Origin: Paulinella micropora
Lineage: Eukaryota; Cercozoa; Imbricatea; Euglyphida; Paulinellidae
Direction of reading: 5' to 3'
Assembly (NCBI GenBank): GCA_019918135.1
Contig: WBZZ01001733.1
Location: 42,501-106,500, forward strand
DNA: 64,000 nucleotides
The notes under the pieces were generated by a model. The model made no database searches. It worked only from the letters and a program-made list of their open reading frames with translations, and was not told the DNA's origin. The position numbers were made by a program, and so were the translations under genes. Below are positions 20,557 through 31,598 of the stretch, in pieces; positions within the stretch are counted from its first letter, which is position 1, and each line of letters starts with the position of its first letter.

Positions 20557-21033
20557 ATGGACTTGTTGCACGAGGACTCGCGGGCGGGCTTCGAGTACCG
20601 CCGGGACGTCGTCACCCGGCTGCTGCTGGCCAACTACGATAACGGTACGCGCCGCCACGACAGCGGCTACTGGGCCGACCTGCTCGTCCTGGCCTGCCAC
20701 AACCGGACGCTACCCGCCGCCCAGCTGGCGACGTTGGCCGAAGAACTCCGCCGCAGCCTGGTGGTAGATTTCGTGCTAGCCAGCGTCGTCCGCCTCCTGC
20801 ACTGCCAGCCCGCGCTGAATGCCAGCGTGCTGGCGGAAGCCCTGCTGTCGGTGCCGGGCCTGTGGTTTACGCCCGGGGACCATCGCGAGGTGTCGGAAAG
20901 CAAATACCGGTGCGGCAAAGGACTTATCTTTCCCTTCTCGAGACTCCCCATGACCTCCCCCACGTCTTGTGTGGACGTTAAAGAAGGGGAGATGAGGGGA
21001 GTTCGTGGGATAGAAGAGCTGCTTTCTGGATAG
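20557..21033 (+). CDS. Unrecognised ORF truncated at the island edge
   Basis: The ATG gives MDLLHEDSRAGFEYRRDVVTRLLL, followed by GYWADLLVLACHNRTLPAAQL and two further Leu/Ala-rich helices. I do not recognise the family. Up to about 20925 base use is the GC-rich style of the island. After that the frame runs about 35 codons through mixed-composition DNA to a TAG at 21031-21033, so the natural C-terminus is probably lost. It is conserved between copies with one replacement (H to N in the GDHRE segment) and one K to E near the end. Confidence 0.45.
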   Translation: MDLLHEDSRAGFEYRRDVVTRLLLANYDNGTRRHDSGYWADLLVLACHNRTLPAAQLATLAEELRRSLVVDFVLASVVRLLHCQPALNASVLAEALLSVPGLWFTPGDHREVSESKYRCGKGLIFPFSRLPMTSPTSCVDVKEGEMRGVRGIEELLSG

Positions 21034-21202
21034 AAGATCTGTCTTTCTGGTCTGGCGCTCTCACCCACTGAGTAGACAGAAGAGACATAGGTACAAGCAT
21101 AAAAGAGTCAGGGGAGGAACAAATCCCTCTCTTAGTTTCTGTCTGTACCCTGCTAAGATAGCTTCCATCTTCTTCTCCTCACCAATGTGCCATGAGCAAA
21201 AC
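21034..21202. other. Short spacer at the right edge of the island
   Basis: Mixed-composition DNA with GATAGAAGA direct repeats and no coding signal. It joins the GC-rich island to the minus-strand gag remnant. Confidence 0.5.
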
Positions 21203-23521
21203 TCATAACCCTTTCATAATCTCTCTGCACACGCCCCCCCCCCCCTCCACGCCCAACCGGGCCGCACCTAACTTCCATAAACACCTGAAACCTGACTTTG
21301 CAGTAGCCTCACACTGCTTACCATTGGGTATGCGACAGCTATCAGGCTTGATAGGTTTGGCATGGAGGTTGAGTGGCGGGCCACCTATCTCCCTAATATG
21401 CAATGGGTTGGTGTTGTTAATGAGGGCTTTTCTGTAACCTGTCTTGGCACGGCGAAGCCCCCAACCATCCTCTAAGGGGGTGGGGTCACCTGCCATGTCA
21501 AGAGAGTTTACAAAATTGTTATCATTAAGTGGGAGGATACGTGTTTGAGAAACATTACGATTGGGATGGAGCGTGACGTGTGTTGATGTAGCCTCCCCCT
21601 CTCTCCCCGTCACATTGTGGTTGTACCTAGCACAGCTTCTGTCTGCACCCACTCTCCCTGTCGTATGTGCGCTGGGTGGCGTAAGTGGTGGGGCAAAAAG
21701 AGGTGATGGTTGGGTAGTTGTGGTGAGGTTGTTATGTTCTGTCTCCCCATCATTGTCGTCCTCCCTCTCCAACATATGAATGGCTGGTGTGTGTGGTGTG
21801 GCAAAAAGAGGTAGTGGTGTGGTGTTGTCGTGAACATCCTCTCCTCTCTCCCCATTCTCCTCTTCCCTTTCCACAACATTGACAGCAGACATATGATTGA
21901 TATGCCCTACCCCATCTACTTCCTCTCCCTCACTCCCTGAGTCTTCATCAGATGAAGAGTGATCGTCAGACTGCAATCTGGAGAGGTCTGGATCGTCTTC
22001 TACGTCCTCCTCAGATGAGGAAGACGAAGAGGAAGAGTCAGACCCACCAGCATTCAGACTGATGGTCTTCTTCTTCTTGATGAAGTCAGTAGCTTTGAGC
22101 TTCCGTCTCTCCTTCTCTCCCTCCTTCTTTTTCTTCTTCATCTTGTCCTTGCCCTTCCTTCCTTCCCCTTCTGCCTTACTACTCTCACTACTTTTGCAAG
22201 GAGTAGCAATAGCCCCTGCCTTCCTCCTTATCGGGCAGTTGTTAGGATCATGCCCATCTCGTGGGCAGTATTTGAGGAGGCAACGGACAAAACATACCTT
22301 CATAACATGATCACCTTCACAATTTTAACACTTAATCCTGCCTTTGTTCTTCTGTCCTCCTACTAGATTAACAGTGATAGGGTCAGACCGTGAGTTTGCG
22401 GATCATCCCGGTACCGTACAACTTTTGCATACTAGTCATCGACACACTCCCTTGGGCGATTTGCTCCATAATCTGGAGGAATTCGTCCCAAGGGTGTCGT
22501 TGATGAGGAAGCAAAGCTTGCCAGTGGTTCTCCAAGTAGGTCTTGAAAGGGGTTAAATGTTTTAATTTGTTTGCTTTCATGGGGACAGGGATGGGTGCTT
22601 TCATCCTCTTCTCTTGCTTATCAATTATCGTGAGGTATGTAGCAAGCCATGTACTTACTTCCTTAACCTTTTTGGGGTAGGAGTAGTAGATGGTTTGTTG
22701 ATCCTCTTTAAATTTGATAAGTTCGAGGCCCCATAATGCTTCTGCAAAGCTGTGAGACAAGCAACCCCATCTGTTCCACCTTGCTTCATGATCATCATGA
22801 CTTTGCGATCATGAGAGCAAGATTGGAGCAGATAGGCAAATAGGATTCTGTTTAGGGAATCATACCTTTGCTTTTCGATTGCCTCATAATACCTTGCAGA
22901 TCTTCGAGATTGAGAAGAGTACGGAAGGTTAGACTTGCTTCCGGAAGTCACAAATGGTACTTCGCTTTTCAGCTCAGTAGGTATTATGAGTTCCGGTCTA
23001 GCAGCTTTCCTTCGTTCTGCAGTAGGCTCAACCTTAATTGACTCCAGCAGCCCACCCTCCTCTGTTTCCTCCTTGACTTTGCTTTGATCTCCCGCTTAAC
23101 CCCTTGGGGAATGTAAGGGATCCTCAATAGGAGAGTCAGGAGGGACTAGAACGTTGGGTAATTTTAGGTTCTTGGTAAACGGATGATCCTTCATGCCTGA
23201 GATGATAGTCAAGACTTGTGGATTTGTTACACCAATGATCGAAATCAGAGTATGGTAAAACAAATCCCAGTCTGGTTTATCATCATAGAACTTTGGAGTG
23301 TCTAGTTTTAGTTTCGCTGAGTCAAATGTGGAATTGTATGCTATATTGACTGTCAAAGTGCGCCGGAAGATAGTAGAAACTTGAAACTCGACTATCAAAT
23401 GAATTCTATCGGCTAGGATAGAAAGAGAGGTAAAAGTATAAATGCGAGGTTGTGGTATACTAGTACATATTTCGTATCTAGTCAAACAACAGAACAGTTC
23501 ACAGTGCTGCATATTGCACAC
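21203..23521 (-). pseudogene. gag-like retroelement remnant, copy 1
   Basis: Four minus-strand pieces in order. 23521-23096 contains KLDTPKFYDDKPDWDLFY, a typical Gag capsid start of copia-like elements. About 23000-22655 contains IIPTELKSE and RYDSLNRILFAYLL. 22760-22383, in another frame, contains YYSYPKKVKEVSTWLATYL. 22303-21203 is a 366-codon frame with a cysteine/histidine cluster (CLLKYCPRDGHDPNNC), a Lys-rich stretch and an acidic/Ser tail. Frameshifts and a stop at 23096 separate the pieces. No protease, integrase or reverse transcriptase of this element is present. The 22303-21203 part is intact only in this copy; copy 2 has an inversion in it. Confidence 0.65.
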
Positions 23522-24256
23522 CCACTGTTGTGGGTGACTGCCTGGCGCAAATCCATCTGCAACACTCTTTTGGTGGCTGCCTGATGCACGCCCACCAAAT
23601 CTGTGTATAGATAATTAAAGTTCTTTACACTGAGTTCGCATTACAAGGCTCGATAACCTGTTAGACTAATATACTAACTTAATTATATTAAATTCAAGTT
23701 AAGTTAATCTGGAGCTCTCACTAAACGCAATTTGCAGTAACAGAACTTTAATTGAAAACAGAAAGCGCGCAAAGCGCAGAGCACACAGTAACATAGCCGG
23801 ATCTAAGTAATGGCTCTAACGACACCGTTACTCCGATACGGCCGGCCTGCTAACTAAGTATTAATAATATTAATTATTAGTTCCAACAATTGCTTTACCG
23901 ACACCGTTATTAATACTCCGATACGGCCGGTCCGCTAACTCTTAATATTAAGTATTAGTTCCAACAAAGCGAATCGAGTGGACCGTACAGTTTAGGATTA
24001 ATATTGAAAGTACGGTACGGATCACGTGACTAACTTAGATTCTACTGTCGGTTCAACTTGAATTTTGTGCATCTTGACTCAGATGCAGCGGTCCGATGTA
24101 ATTACGGAATGATCTCAAAGCTTCTCATTATTTTACTATCACTCATGATTGTTCATAGTAAGTAGTGCATCGTACAGAGATGCAACCTTGTGACGAACTC
24201 CTTAAATAACGACTCGCGGGTTGCATCTCAGTAAAAGCCAAGAAGTTGATCGAAAC
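23522..24256. repeat. AT-rich spacer with ~80-bp tandem repeat
   Basis: Bases 23819-23968 hold two copies of a unit of about 75-80 bp sharing CGACACCGTTA, CTCCGATACGGCCGG, GCTAACT and ATTAGTTCCAACAA. The remainder is AT-rich and non-coding. It lies downstream of the HECT terminal exon, so it may include 3' UTR sequence of that transcript in the linked copy. Confidence 0.65.
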
Positions 24257-24472
24257 TCACTCTACCCAAGCGTTCAGTGTTGAGTTGGCCTCGGGATTGA
24301 AATCTACATCGATGGCGGTACAGTTGAAGATGGCATACAGCAATTTGCGACGCATCTGAGCAACGCTACGGTAAGGAGGCAAGTCGATAGAGAAGAAGCA
24401 AGTGTGAGCAATGGGCAGCGCTTCGGTTCCTGCGCTGAGCGGGTTTACTGTGAACTGCTGCGTCCAGTCATC
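24257..24472 (-). pseudogene. Orphan terminal HECT exon (catalytic cysteine), copy 1
   Basis: The minus strand reads DDWTQQFTVNPLS, EALPIAHTCFFSIDLPPY, KLLYAIFNCTAIDVD and a TGA at 24257. This is the C-lobe end of a HECT ubiquitin ligase, with the active-site Cys in HTCFF. The protein sequence is identical to the exon at 48156-48371, including the AAG acceptor at 24473-24475. In this copy the upstream exons are missing: beyond the intron fragment the DNA reaches the duplication junction at 25213 and then the second unit. It cannot make a ligase unless spliced to something else. Confidence 0.88.
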
Positions 24473-24659
24473 CTTCACAGAAACACAGAGTAGACATACA
24501 CGCGCAGCGACACTGTCAAAACTAGTCACTCAAAATAGGTACAACAATACGAGAGTTTTGCATAAGGTGTTTGTGTGTGTGGGAGGGGGGGGGGGGTGCG
24601 CGAATTCGCGCACCGCAAACCATCCTTTCAGGCGTTGGCGCAGCCCCTAGTTATTATTA

Positions 24660-24703
<44 letters not shown>

Positions 24704-24877
24704 TAGGGAGTACATAGGCCATCGGTCCTTTCCATGGGCTGATTGGTATAAAGCTCCTAGAGTAATGTTCTATGCCGTCACTTCCTTTATTCCACCGATT
24801 GGTGTGGAGACTTTCCTTATGGAATGGAGGACTGGATGCACATGGCCTTTTGGCTCAGCAATTGGCAGGAGATACAC

Positions 24878-24916
<39 letters not shown>

Positions 24917-25069
24917 CATTATTATTATTATTATTATTACTATTGCTATGACTATTGCTATTACTATTACTATTACTATTAGTATTACTATTACTATTAG
25001 TATTATTATTATTATTGCTATTATTATGATTATTATGATTATTATCATTATTATTATTATTATTATTAT
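24473..25069. repeat. (TTA)n tracts flanking a ~170-bp element
   Basis: Bases 24473-24650 are intron-like DNA with a G-run. Bases 24651-24702 are (TTA)n. Bases 24703-24880 are a discrete segment beginning AGGGAGTACATAGGCC and ending CAGGAGATACAC. Bases 24881-25069 are impure (TTA/CTA)n. The bracketed segment behaves like a short retroposon with a TTA tail, but I see no pol III boxes in it. Confidence 0.6.
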
Positions 25070-25213
25070 GGACACCATGATAGCCCAATGGTCAAGTTCT
25101 ACCATCTGGGCCCTGTCGCCAGTTCGATTCCCGTCGGTGCCACCAGTATTTTCATTGAACATACCGGTCCGTCTGGAAGTGTTGGAACTGCCCTTGCGGG
25201 GGTGTCATTAGAG
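25070..25213 (+). mobile_element. tRNA-derived SINE truncated at the duplication junction
   Basis: It starts GGACACCATGATAGCCC and keeps box A, box B, GGTGCCACCA and the body up to GTGTCATTAGAG. There the sequence switches to the retrotransposon tail of the second unit. The intact counterpart is at 49286-49517. Confidence 0.92.
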
Positions 25214-25325
25214 CCTTCTACCCTACTTTCGAGCGATGTCTGCGGCTGAAACAGCGCGAGGCAACGCGCGAATCCTTGACTTAGCAAAGCGGCGCCTTTG
25301 GGATGCACCGCGACGCTCTCACTAG
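25214..25325 (+). pseudogene. Retrotransposon tail fragment at start of copy 2
   Basis: Matches bases 1187-1298: the last ~37 codons (FRAMSAAETARGNAR...) and stop of the restriction-like-endonuclease retrotransposon. The rest of the element is absent here. Confidence 0.9.
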
Positions 25326-26291
25326 CTTAGTGATAGTTCTTCTTTCTTCTTTTGTACATAGTCTCTTATTCCTTTATTCTCTCTTTCCTGCTCTTTTTCT
25401 CCCCTCATTTCTTTCTTTTTTTCCCTCTCACTTCTGTCCAGTCTTCATATCTACTTTCTTTCCCTTTTTAACATTCCTGTTTCTCTCCTCATAAATTCTG
25501 TTCCTCTATCATATCTATTTCATACTTTATTTCTTTTCCTTCTCGCTTGTTTATACAAACATCGACCTAGTTACGCTCTGACTTTAGTCTTTGTACAATT
25601 TTGTTCTCATTAAAAGAAGAAGAAGAAGAGAAGAAGAAGAAAAAGAAGAGAAAGGAGAAGAAAAGGAGGAGGAGGAGGAGGAAGAAGAAGAAGAAAAAGA
25701 AGAAGAAGAGAAGAAGAAGAAAAAGAAGAGAAAGGAGAAGAAAAGGAGGAGGAGGAGGAGGAGGAGGAGGAGGAAGAATAAGAAGAAAAAGAAGAAGATT
25801 GTCAGGGCCCCCTGTCTCACTCAGCTGCTTATGATTATTAATACGATGTTGTATTTGCATGAAACAAGAATAACAACAAGAAGAAGCAGAGAGGAAGATG
25901 AATTAAAGGAAAAAGAGAATAAAGGAAGAAGACGAGAGAGAGAGAGAGTGAGAGAGAGCACGAGAGACAAGAGAGGATAGAGGAGAGAGGAACTACTAAT
26001 TTTCACTCACTCCGATCATTCTAGTATATTACTACTGATGCAAACATAAACATTAATATTAATAACATGAATACTTAAGCTACATATTACGCAACATATC
26101 TAAACATAAACATTAATATTAATAAGATTAATACCAAGCGACCTAATATTAATACTTTCAATTAATACGCTCGATTTAATAACTAGGTTTCACCTTAGAT
26201 AAAGGTATGACTTAATAGCTATACTTTTCACGTGGACGATCCTTGAGTCCGATTGTAAAAATTGTTCTCTCAATAAAAACGAAGAAGAAGA
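25326..26291. repeat. Pyrimidine-rich DNA and (GAA/GGA)n tract, copy 2
   Basis: Counterpart of 1299-2265, with two extra GA units near 25940. No gene. Confidence 0.8.
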
Positions 26292-26307
26292 AGAGGAGAG
26301 AGGAGAG

Positions 26308-26354
<47 letters not shown>
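26292..26354 (+). repeat. (GA)n microsatellite, short allele
   Basis: About half the length of the tract at 2266-2394. Confidence 0.93.
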
Positions 26355-26358
<4 letters not shown>

Positions 26359-26739
26359 CAGAGAGTGAGATGGAACAAAGACTGTGCGTGTGTGAGAGAG
26401 GAGAAGTATGCCATTTTGGGCTTAACGTTTTATGTGGACGCCTTGAGTTTTTCTCTTAAACCTCCTTCATTGCTGAATGCGTCTGCAGAGACCTTTCTGG
26501 TAGTGATATGGACAAATGGGGCAAGACTGGCCGGAAAAAAAGAGATTCTACCGTATCCCCGCATTATAGAGCATGCGCAGTTGACAAGCAAAATAAAGAG
26601 TTCGGTACTCACTCAAAAGAATCCTATTTACTTATCTTTTGCAGTCATGCGCAGCAACAAAAATATTGATAGTAACGTCAACTTGTTAATTTTACGTAAA
26701 TGACAAGGTTACGCCCGGTAGGTCGAGGAGGTTAGCAGC

Positions 26740-26872
26740 TCACTGAGAACTAAACAAGGGAGTCAGTTTACCTTTACTTCCGAGTGTCATTATTAGTACT
26801 TTGCTTTTCAGCTCAGTAGGAATGATGATAGTCTTGGGATCATCCGACTTGTCTGGTTTAGGTTCCACTACG
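26740..26872 (-). pseudogene. Fragment of gag-like protein, copy 2
   Basis: Same IIIPTELKSK...FSSQ fragment as at 2781-2912. Confidence 0.55.
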
Positions 26873-26879
26873 CGGAATG

Positions 26880-28635
26880 CGAAGATATTGATTTTAAATC
26901 AATATTGATATTAATCAAAAATCAATATTAATATTGTCGAAAACATTGGTTTTATATAGCAGATTTTGCTGCTGGGCCGGCAGTGTAACATAAAAAACTC
27001 AGTGATTCATCTAGTGGCACCTGATACCTTAAATTCAGCTTTCATTACTTAAAAAAACATTTTTTTGGAAAAAATAAATTTTTTTCTATAGATATTGATT
27101 GTTCCTTTTTTTTCAATATTTCTCACTAGTAGCTATGCATCCGTCAGCTCTAAGTCCCAGCAATATTTTTTACAATTTTTTTGAAATATTGCTTTTTTGC
27201 AATATTATTATTGCATCAATTTCAATATTTTCAATATAAATATTGATTTTTTGCAATATTAATATTGCTTTTTTCAATCTTAATATCGTATTGATTTCAA
27301 TATTAATATTGCTTTTTGCAACATTAATATTACATCAATTTCAATATTTTCAATATTAATATTGCTTTTTGGTAATATTAATATTGCTTTTTTCAATATT
27401 AATATTGGATCATTTTCAATATTAATATTGCTTTTTTGTAATATTAATATTGCATCAATTTCAATATTTTCAATATCAATATTGCTTTTTTCAATATTGA
27501 TATTGTTTTTTTTTCAATATCAATATTACATACATTTTAATATTAATATTTCTTTTTTGCAATATTAATATTACATAATTTCAATATTAATATTATTTTT
27601 TTGTAATATTAATATTTCATACATTTCAATATTAATATTGCGTTTTTGCAATATTAATATTGCATAATTTCAATATTAATATTGCTTTTTTGCAATAATA
27701 ATATTGTATACATTTCAATATTAATATTGCTTTTTTGCAATACTAATATTGTATGTATTTCAATATTAATATTGCTTTTTTGCAATATTAATATTATATA
27801 ATTTCAATATTAATATTGCTTTTTGGAAACATTAATATTGCATACATTTTAATATTAATATTGATTTTTAGCAATGTTAATATTATATAATTTCAATATT
27901 AATGTTGCCTTTTAGTAATATTAATATTGAATAAATTTAAATATTAATATTATTTTTTTGCAATATAAATATTGCATAATTTCAATATTATTAATATTGC
28001 TTTTTTACAATACTAATATTACATACATTTCAATATTAATATTGCTTTTTTGCAATATTAATATTACATAATTTCAATATAAATATTAATTTTTGGCATT
28101 ACTAATATTGCATACATTTCAATATTAATATTGTTTTTTTTAGAAATATTAATATTACATAATTTCAATAGTAAAATTATTTTTTTACAATACTAATATG
28201 ACATACATTTCAATATTAATATTGCTTTTTTGCAATATTAATATTGCATAATTTCAATATTAATATTGCTTTTTAGCAATGTTAATATTACCATTTCAAT
28301 ATTAATATTGCTTTTTTGGAATATTAATATTGCATAATTTCAATATTAATATTGCTTTTTTGCAATATTAATATTGCATAATTTCAATATTAATATTGCT
28401 TTCTTCTAATATTTATATTGCATACATTTCAATATTAAAATTGATTTTTTGCAATATTAATATTGCATCGATTTCAATATTAGTATTTCTTTTCTGCAAT
28501 ATTAATATTACATCAATTTCAATATTAATATTATTTTTTGTAATATTAATATTGCATCAATTTCAATATTAATATTATTTTTTGTAATATTAATATTATA
28601 TCAATTTCATCATTAGTTTTTTTTGTAATATAAAA
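26880..28635. repeat. AT-rich palindromic satellite array A, copy 2
   Basis: CAATATTAATATTG-based satellite as in copy 1. It carries about one extra repeat unit around 27721-27780 and lacks several AATT expansions seen in copy 1, so individual units are gained and lost. Confidence 0.9.
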
Positions 28636-28684
28636 TTAATTAAATTTCAATAGTTATAATGCTATTTTACAATGCATGTATTAA

Positions 28685-29316
28685 CTACATTTCAAAAAGA
28701 ATTCTTTTTCATTCTTTCTCTCTCTCTCTCTCTTTCTTACTCTCTCTCTCTCTCTGTCTCTCTCTGTCTCTCACTCTATCTTCCTATTCTATCTCTCTCT
28801 CTCCCTCTCCCTCCTATTCTCTCTCTCTATCTATCTCTTCCTTGCTTACTTTCTTTCTTTCCTTCTTTTCTATCTCTCTCTCTCCTGTCAACTTCTTCTC
28901 TCTCTCTCTCTTCTCTCATTCTTTTCATCTCTGTTTTCTCTCATTCTTTTCATCTCAGAGTCTGTTCTCATTTTTTCATCTCTCTTCTTCTCTTTCTTTC
29001 TCTTTTTCTGAAATATATCTATATTTATATTGCTATTGATAGAAATATACATGTTGAAAGTTAGTCAATATTTATATTGAAAAATAACAATATAAATATT
29101 AAACTTGTTAATACTTATATTTCAGAGAGAGATATATATAGATAGAGAGAGATGAAAAGAACGAAAAGAACGAAAAGAATGAAAAGAATTCTCTCTGAAA
29201 TGTAGTTAATACTTAAATTGCAAAATAGCAATATAATTATCAGAGAGAGAGAGAGAAAGAATTGAGAGAAAGAGAAATAGAAAGAAAAAGAGAGAGAAAG
29301 AAAGAGAGAGATAGAA

Positions 29317-29349
<33 letters not shown>

Positions 29350-29352
29350 TGA
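28685..29352. repeat. CT-rich and GA-rich block, copy 2
   Basis: Counterpart of 4735-5400 with shorter GA runs. Confidence 0.75.
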
Positions 29353-29369
29353 AAAGAACGAAGTCACAT

Positions 29370-29795
29370 TGTCAGCTTGGACAACAGGAAAGCAATCCTA
29401 GGTACTCACTGCAAAAAATAAAAACTGTTGCAACAAAAAAAGTACAGAAGACCTGATGTCCGCTCGACCAGGAAAATCATCCAAGCTCATCATGATCACG
29501 TGCACACACACACACACAAAATGAAACAAAGAAAAGTAAGGAATACATAGGATTAAGCTTGTTGTTGGGTCGTCGAGCTCGCACAACTGGAAAGCAATCC
29601 GAGGTTCTCACTGCAAAAAATAAAAAAGGTTGCAACAAAGAAAAAATCAAGAGACCTGTTGGCGGCTCGCGATCGACCAGGAAAGCAAAAAACAAACAAA
29701 CAAAGAAACAAAAACAAACAAACAAACAAACAAACAAACAAACCAAGAAAAGTAAAGAAGACCTGTTGAGTACTTGTTGTTGGGTCGTCAACGTG
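29370..29795 (+). repeat. Two degenerate ~210-bp repeats, copy 2
   Basis: Counterpart of 5416-5835; the AAAC run is one unit longer. Bases 29796-30015 are unassigned AT-rich DNA. Confidence 0.75.
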
Positions 29796-30015
29796 CTGAT
29801 GCAGAGGGAGTTACTCTACGTATACCAACGACCACTAAACGACCAAGTCTTTGGTTGTGAAAAAAAACAGATTTCAATATTTGCCAGCAAAAGATAACAG
29901 GCTTATATCAATAAAAAGAAAATTGTGATTTCTGCTGTTAAAAAAGTTTTTCAGAAATTGGGGCCGGCCATCACTCCCTATCAAAATTAATTGGAAACGC
30001 AATTTGTCAGGACAC

Positions 30016-30865
30016 CACCTGCACAAAATCAATTTTTAACATTATGCACAAAATTATCATTGTGAACAATGTTAAATATTGATTTTGTGCAATATTAATA
30101 CTGATATTTCTCAATATAAATATTAATATTTGTCAATATTGATATTGATTTTTTTAATATAAACTGCATCGATTTCAATATTTATATTGCTTTTTTGCAA
30201 TATTACTATTGCATAAATTTCAACATTAATATTGCTTTTTTTGCAATATTAATATAACATACATTCCAGTTCAATGTTAATCTTGCTTTTTTTGCAATGT
30301 TAATATTGCATCAATTTCAATGTTAATATGATTTTCTTTTTTGCAATGTTAATATTGCATCAATTTCAATATAATATTGGTTCTTTCTAATATTAATATT
30401 GCATCAATTTCAATATCAACATCATGTTGCTTTTTCCAATATTAATATTACATCCATTTTTCAATATTTGTATTGCTTTTTTACAATATTAATATTACAT
30501 CAATTTCAATATTTATATGTTATTATTTTTTCACAATATTAATATTGCATACATTTCAATATGTATATTGCTTTTTTTTCAATATTAATATTGCATCAAT
30601 TTCAATATCAATATTGTTTTTTTTCAATATTAATATTTTATACATTTCAATATAAATACTGATTTTTTACATTATTGATATTGCATCAATTTCAATATCA
30701 ATATTACAAAATATTGTATCAATTTCAATATTAATATTGCTTTTTTGCAATATTAATATTGCATCAATTTCAATATTAATATTGGTTTTTTTGCAATATC
30801 AATATTACATAAATTTCAATATTATATTGCTTTTTTGCAAAATTAATATTGCATCAATTTCAAAC
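30016..30865. repeat. AT-rich palindromic satellite array B, copy 2
   Basis: Counterpart of 6060-6905, nearly identical. Confidence 0.88.
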
Positions 30866-31311
30866 TGTCCTATTCCTTCGTGAATAAAATAATATTGCAC
30901 TAATTTCAACTGACTTTTAGATCCTGAATGAGGAGAAAGTAAAAAACAAGTGCACACCTCCAACGAGCCAGAGAAGATTTTCATAAAGCATAGGCAGGAA
31001 AAGGCGGTAACGTCATTTTCGGCTCTGGGAGAGGCTAGCAAAGATATTAAAGAAAAGAAATTCTTTGCTGACATGGAGATCGCCCGATCCTACGGAGAGA
31101 GAGATGTAAACTTTGCGAAGACTGGATACTACATGATTTGGGGCAGATCCAAGAAAAGAAGAAGAAGAAGAAGAAAAAGAAGAAGAAGAAGAAAGAAGAA
31201 GAAAGAAGAAGAAGAAGAAGAAGAAGAAGAAGAAGAAAAACAAGAAAAAAAACAAGAAGAGCAAGAAGAATAGCAAGAAGAAAAAGAAGAAGAAAAATAA
31301 GAATAATAATA
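30866..31311 (+). repeat. Short unique stretch and (GAA)n tract, copy 2
   Basis: Counterpart of 6906-7405. The GAA tract is about 55 bp shorter. Confidence 0.7.
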
Positions 31312-31542
31312 GTGCTTCTCTGTCAATGGCTGATGCAAATCTGCACATGCGCCTCCATCGTCTCACCCGTGAGGGGAGTACGAAGAATTGACGATAGGCT
31401 CTAATGACACCCCCGCAAGGGCAGTTCCAACACTTCCAGACGGACCGGTATGTTCAATGAAAATACTGGTGGCACCGACGGGAATCGAACTGGCGACAGG
31501 GCCCAGATGGTAGAACTTGACCACTGGGCTATCACGGTGTCC
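31312..31542 (-). mobile_element. tRNA-derived SINE (minus), copy 2
   Basis: Counterpart of 7409-7638 with the same box A and box B. The 5' terminal GG is retained here (GGACACCG) but was lost in copy 1. Confidence 0.9.
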
Positions 31543-31598
31543 ATAAAAGAATAATAATGATAATAGTAACAATAATAATAATAATAGGCTTCCTCAGA

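Larger units (their letters stand above)
10318..20930. other. GC-rich gene island, copy 1
   Basis: At 10318 composition jumps from AT-rich or mixed to strongly GC-rich (ACGCGCGTGCGCCCCC), and it falls back at about 20930. Inside are seven ORFs or broken ORFs with high-GC third positions and poly-G/poly-C runs, none with clear introns. Outside are retroelement remnants and AT satellites. Gag fragments lie immediately on both sides (plus strand on the left, minus strand on the right), and the rightmost ORF is cut by the boundary. The simplest reading is a block of foreign or unusual-isochore DNA trapped among retroelements. Confidence 0.7.

Noticed and set aside
10318..20930. Calling the island a specific giant virus or Polinton insertion
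   Set aside because: No capsid, packaging ATPase, polymerase, integrase or terminal repeats are visible, so the source stays open.
24765..25211. Ile-rich membrane-protein-like ORFs across TTA tracts and SINE
   Set aside because: Poly-isoleucine comes from ATT repeats, and the C-terminal parts are SINE translations repeated at every SINE copy.
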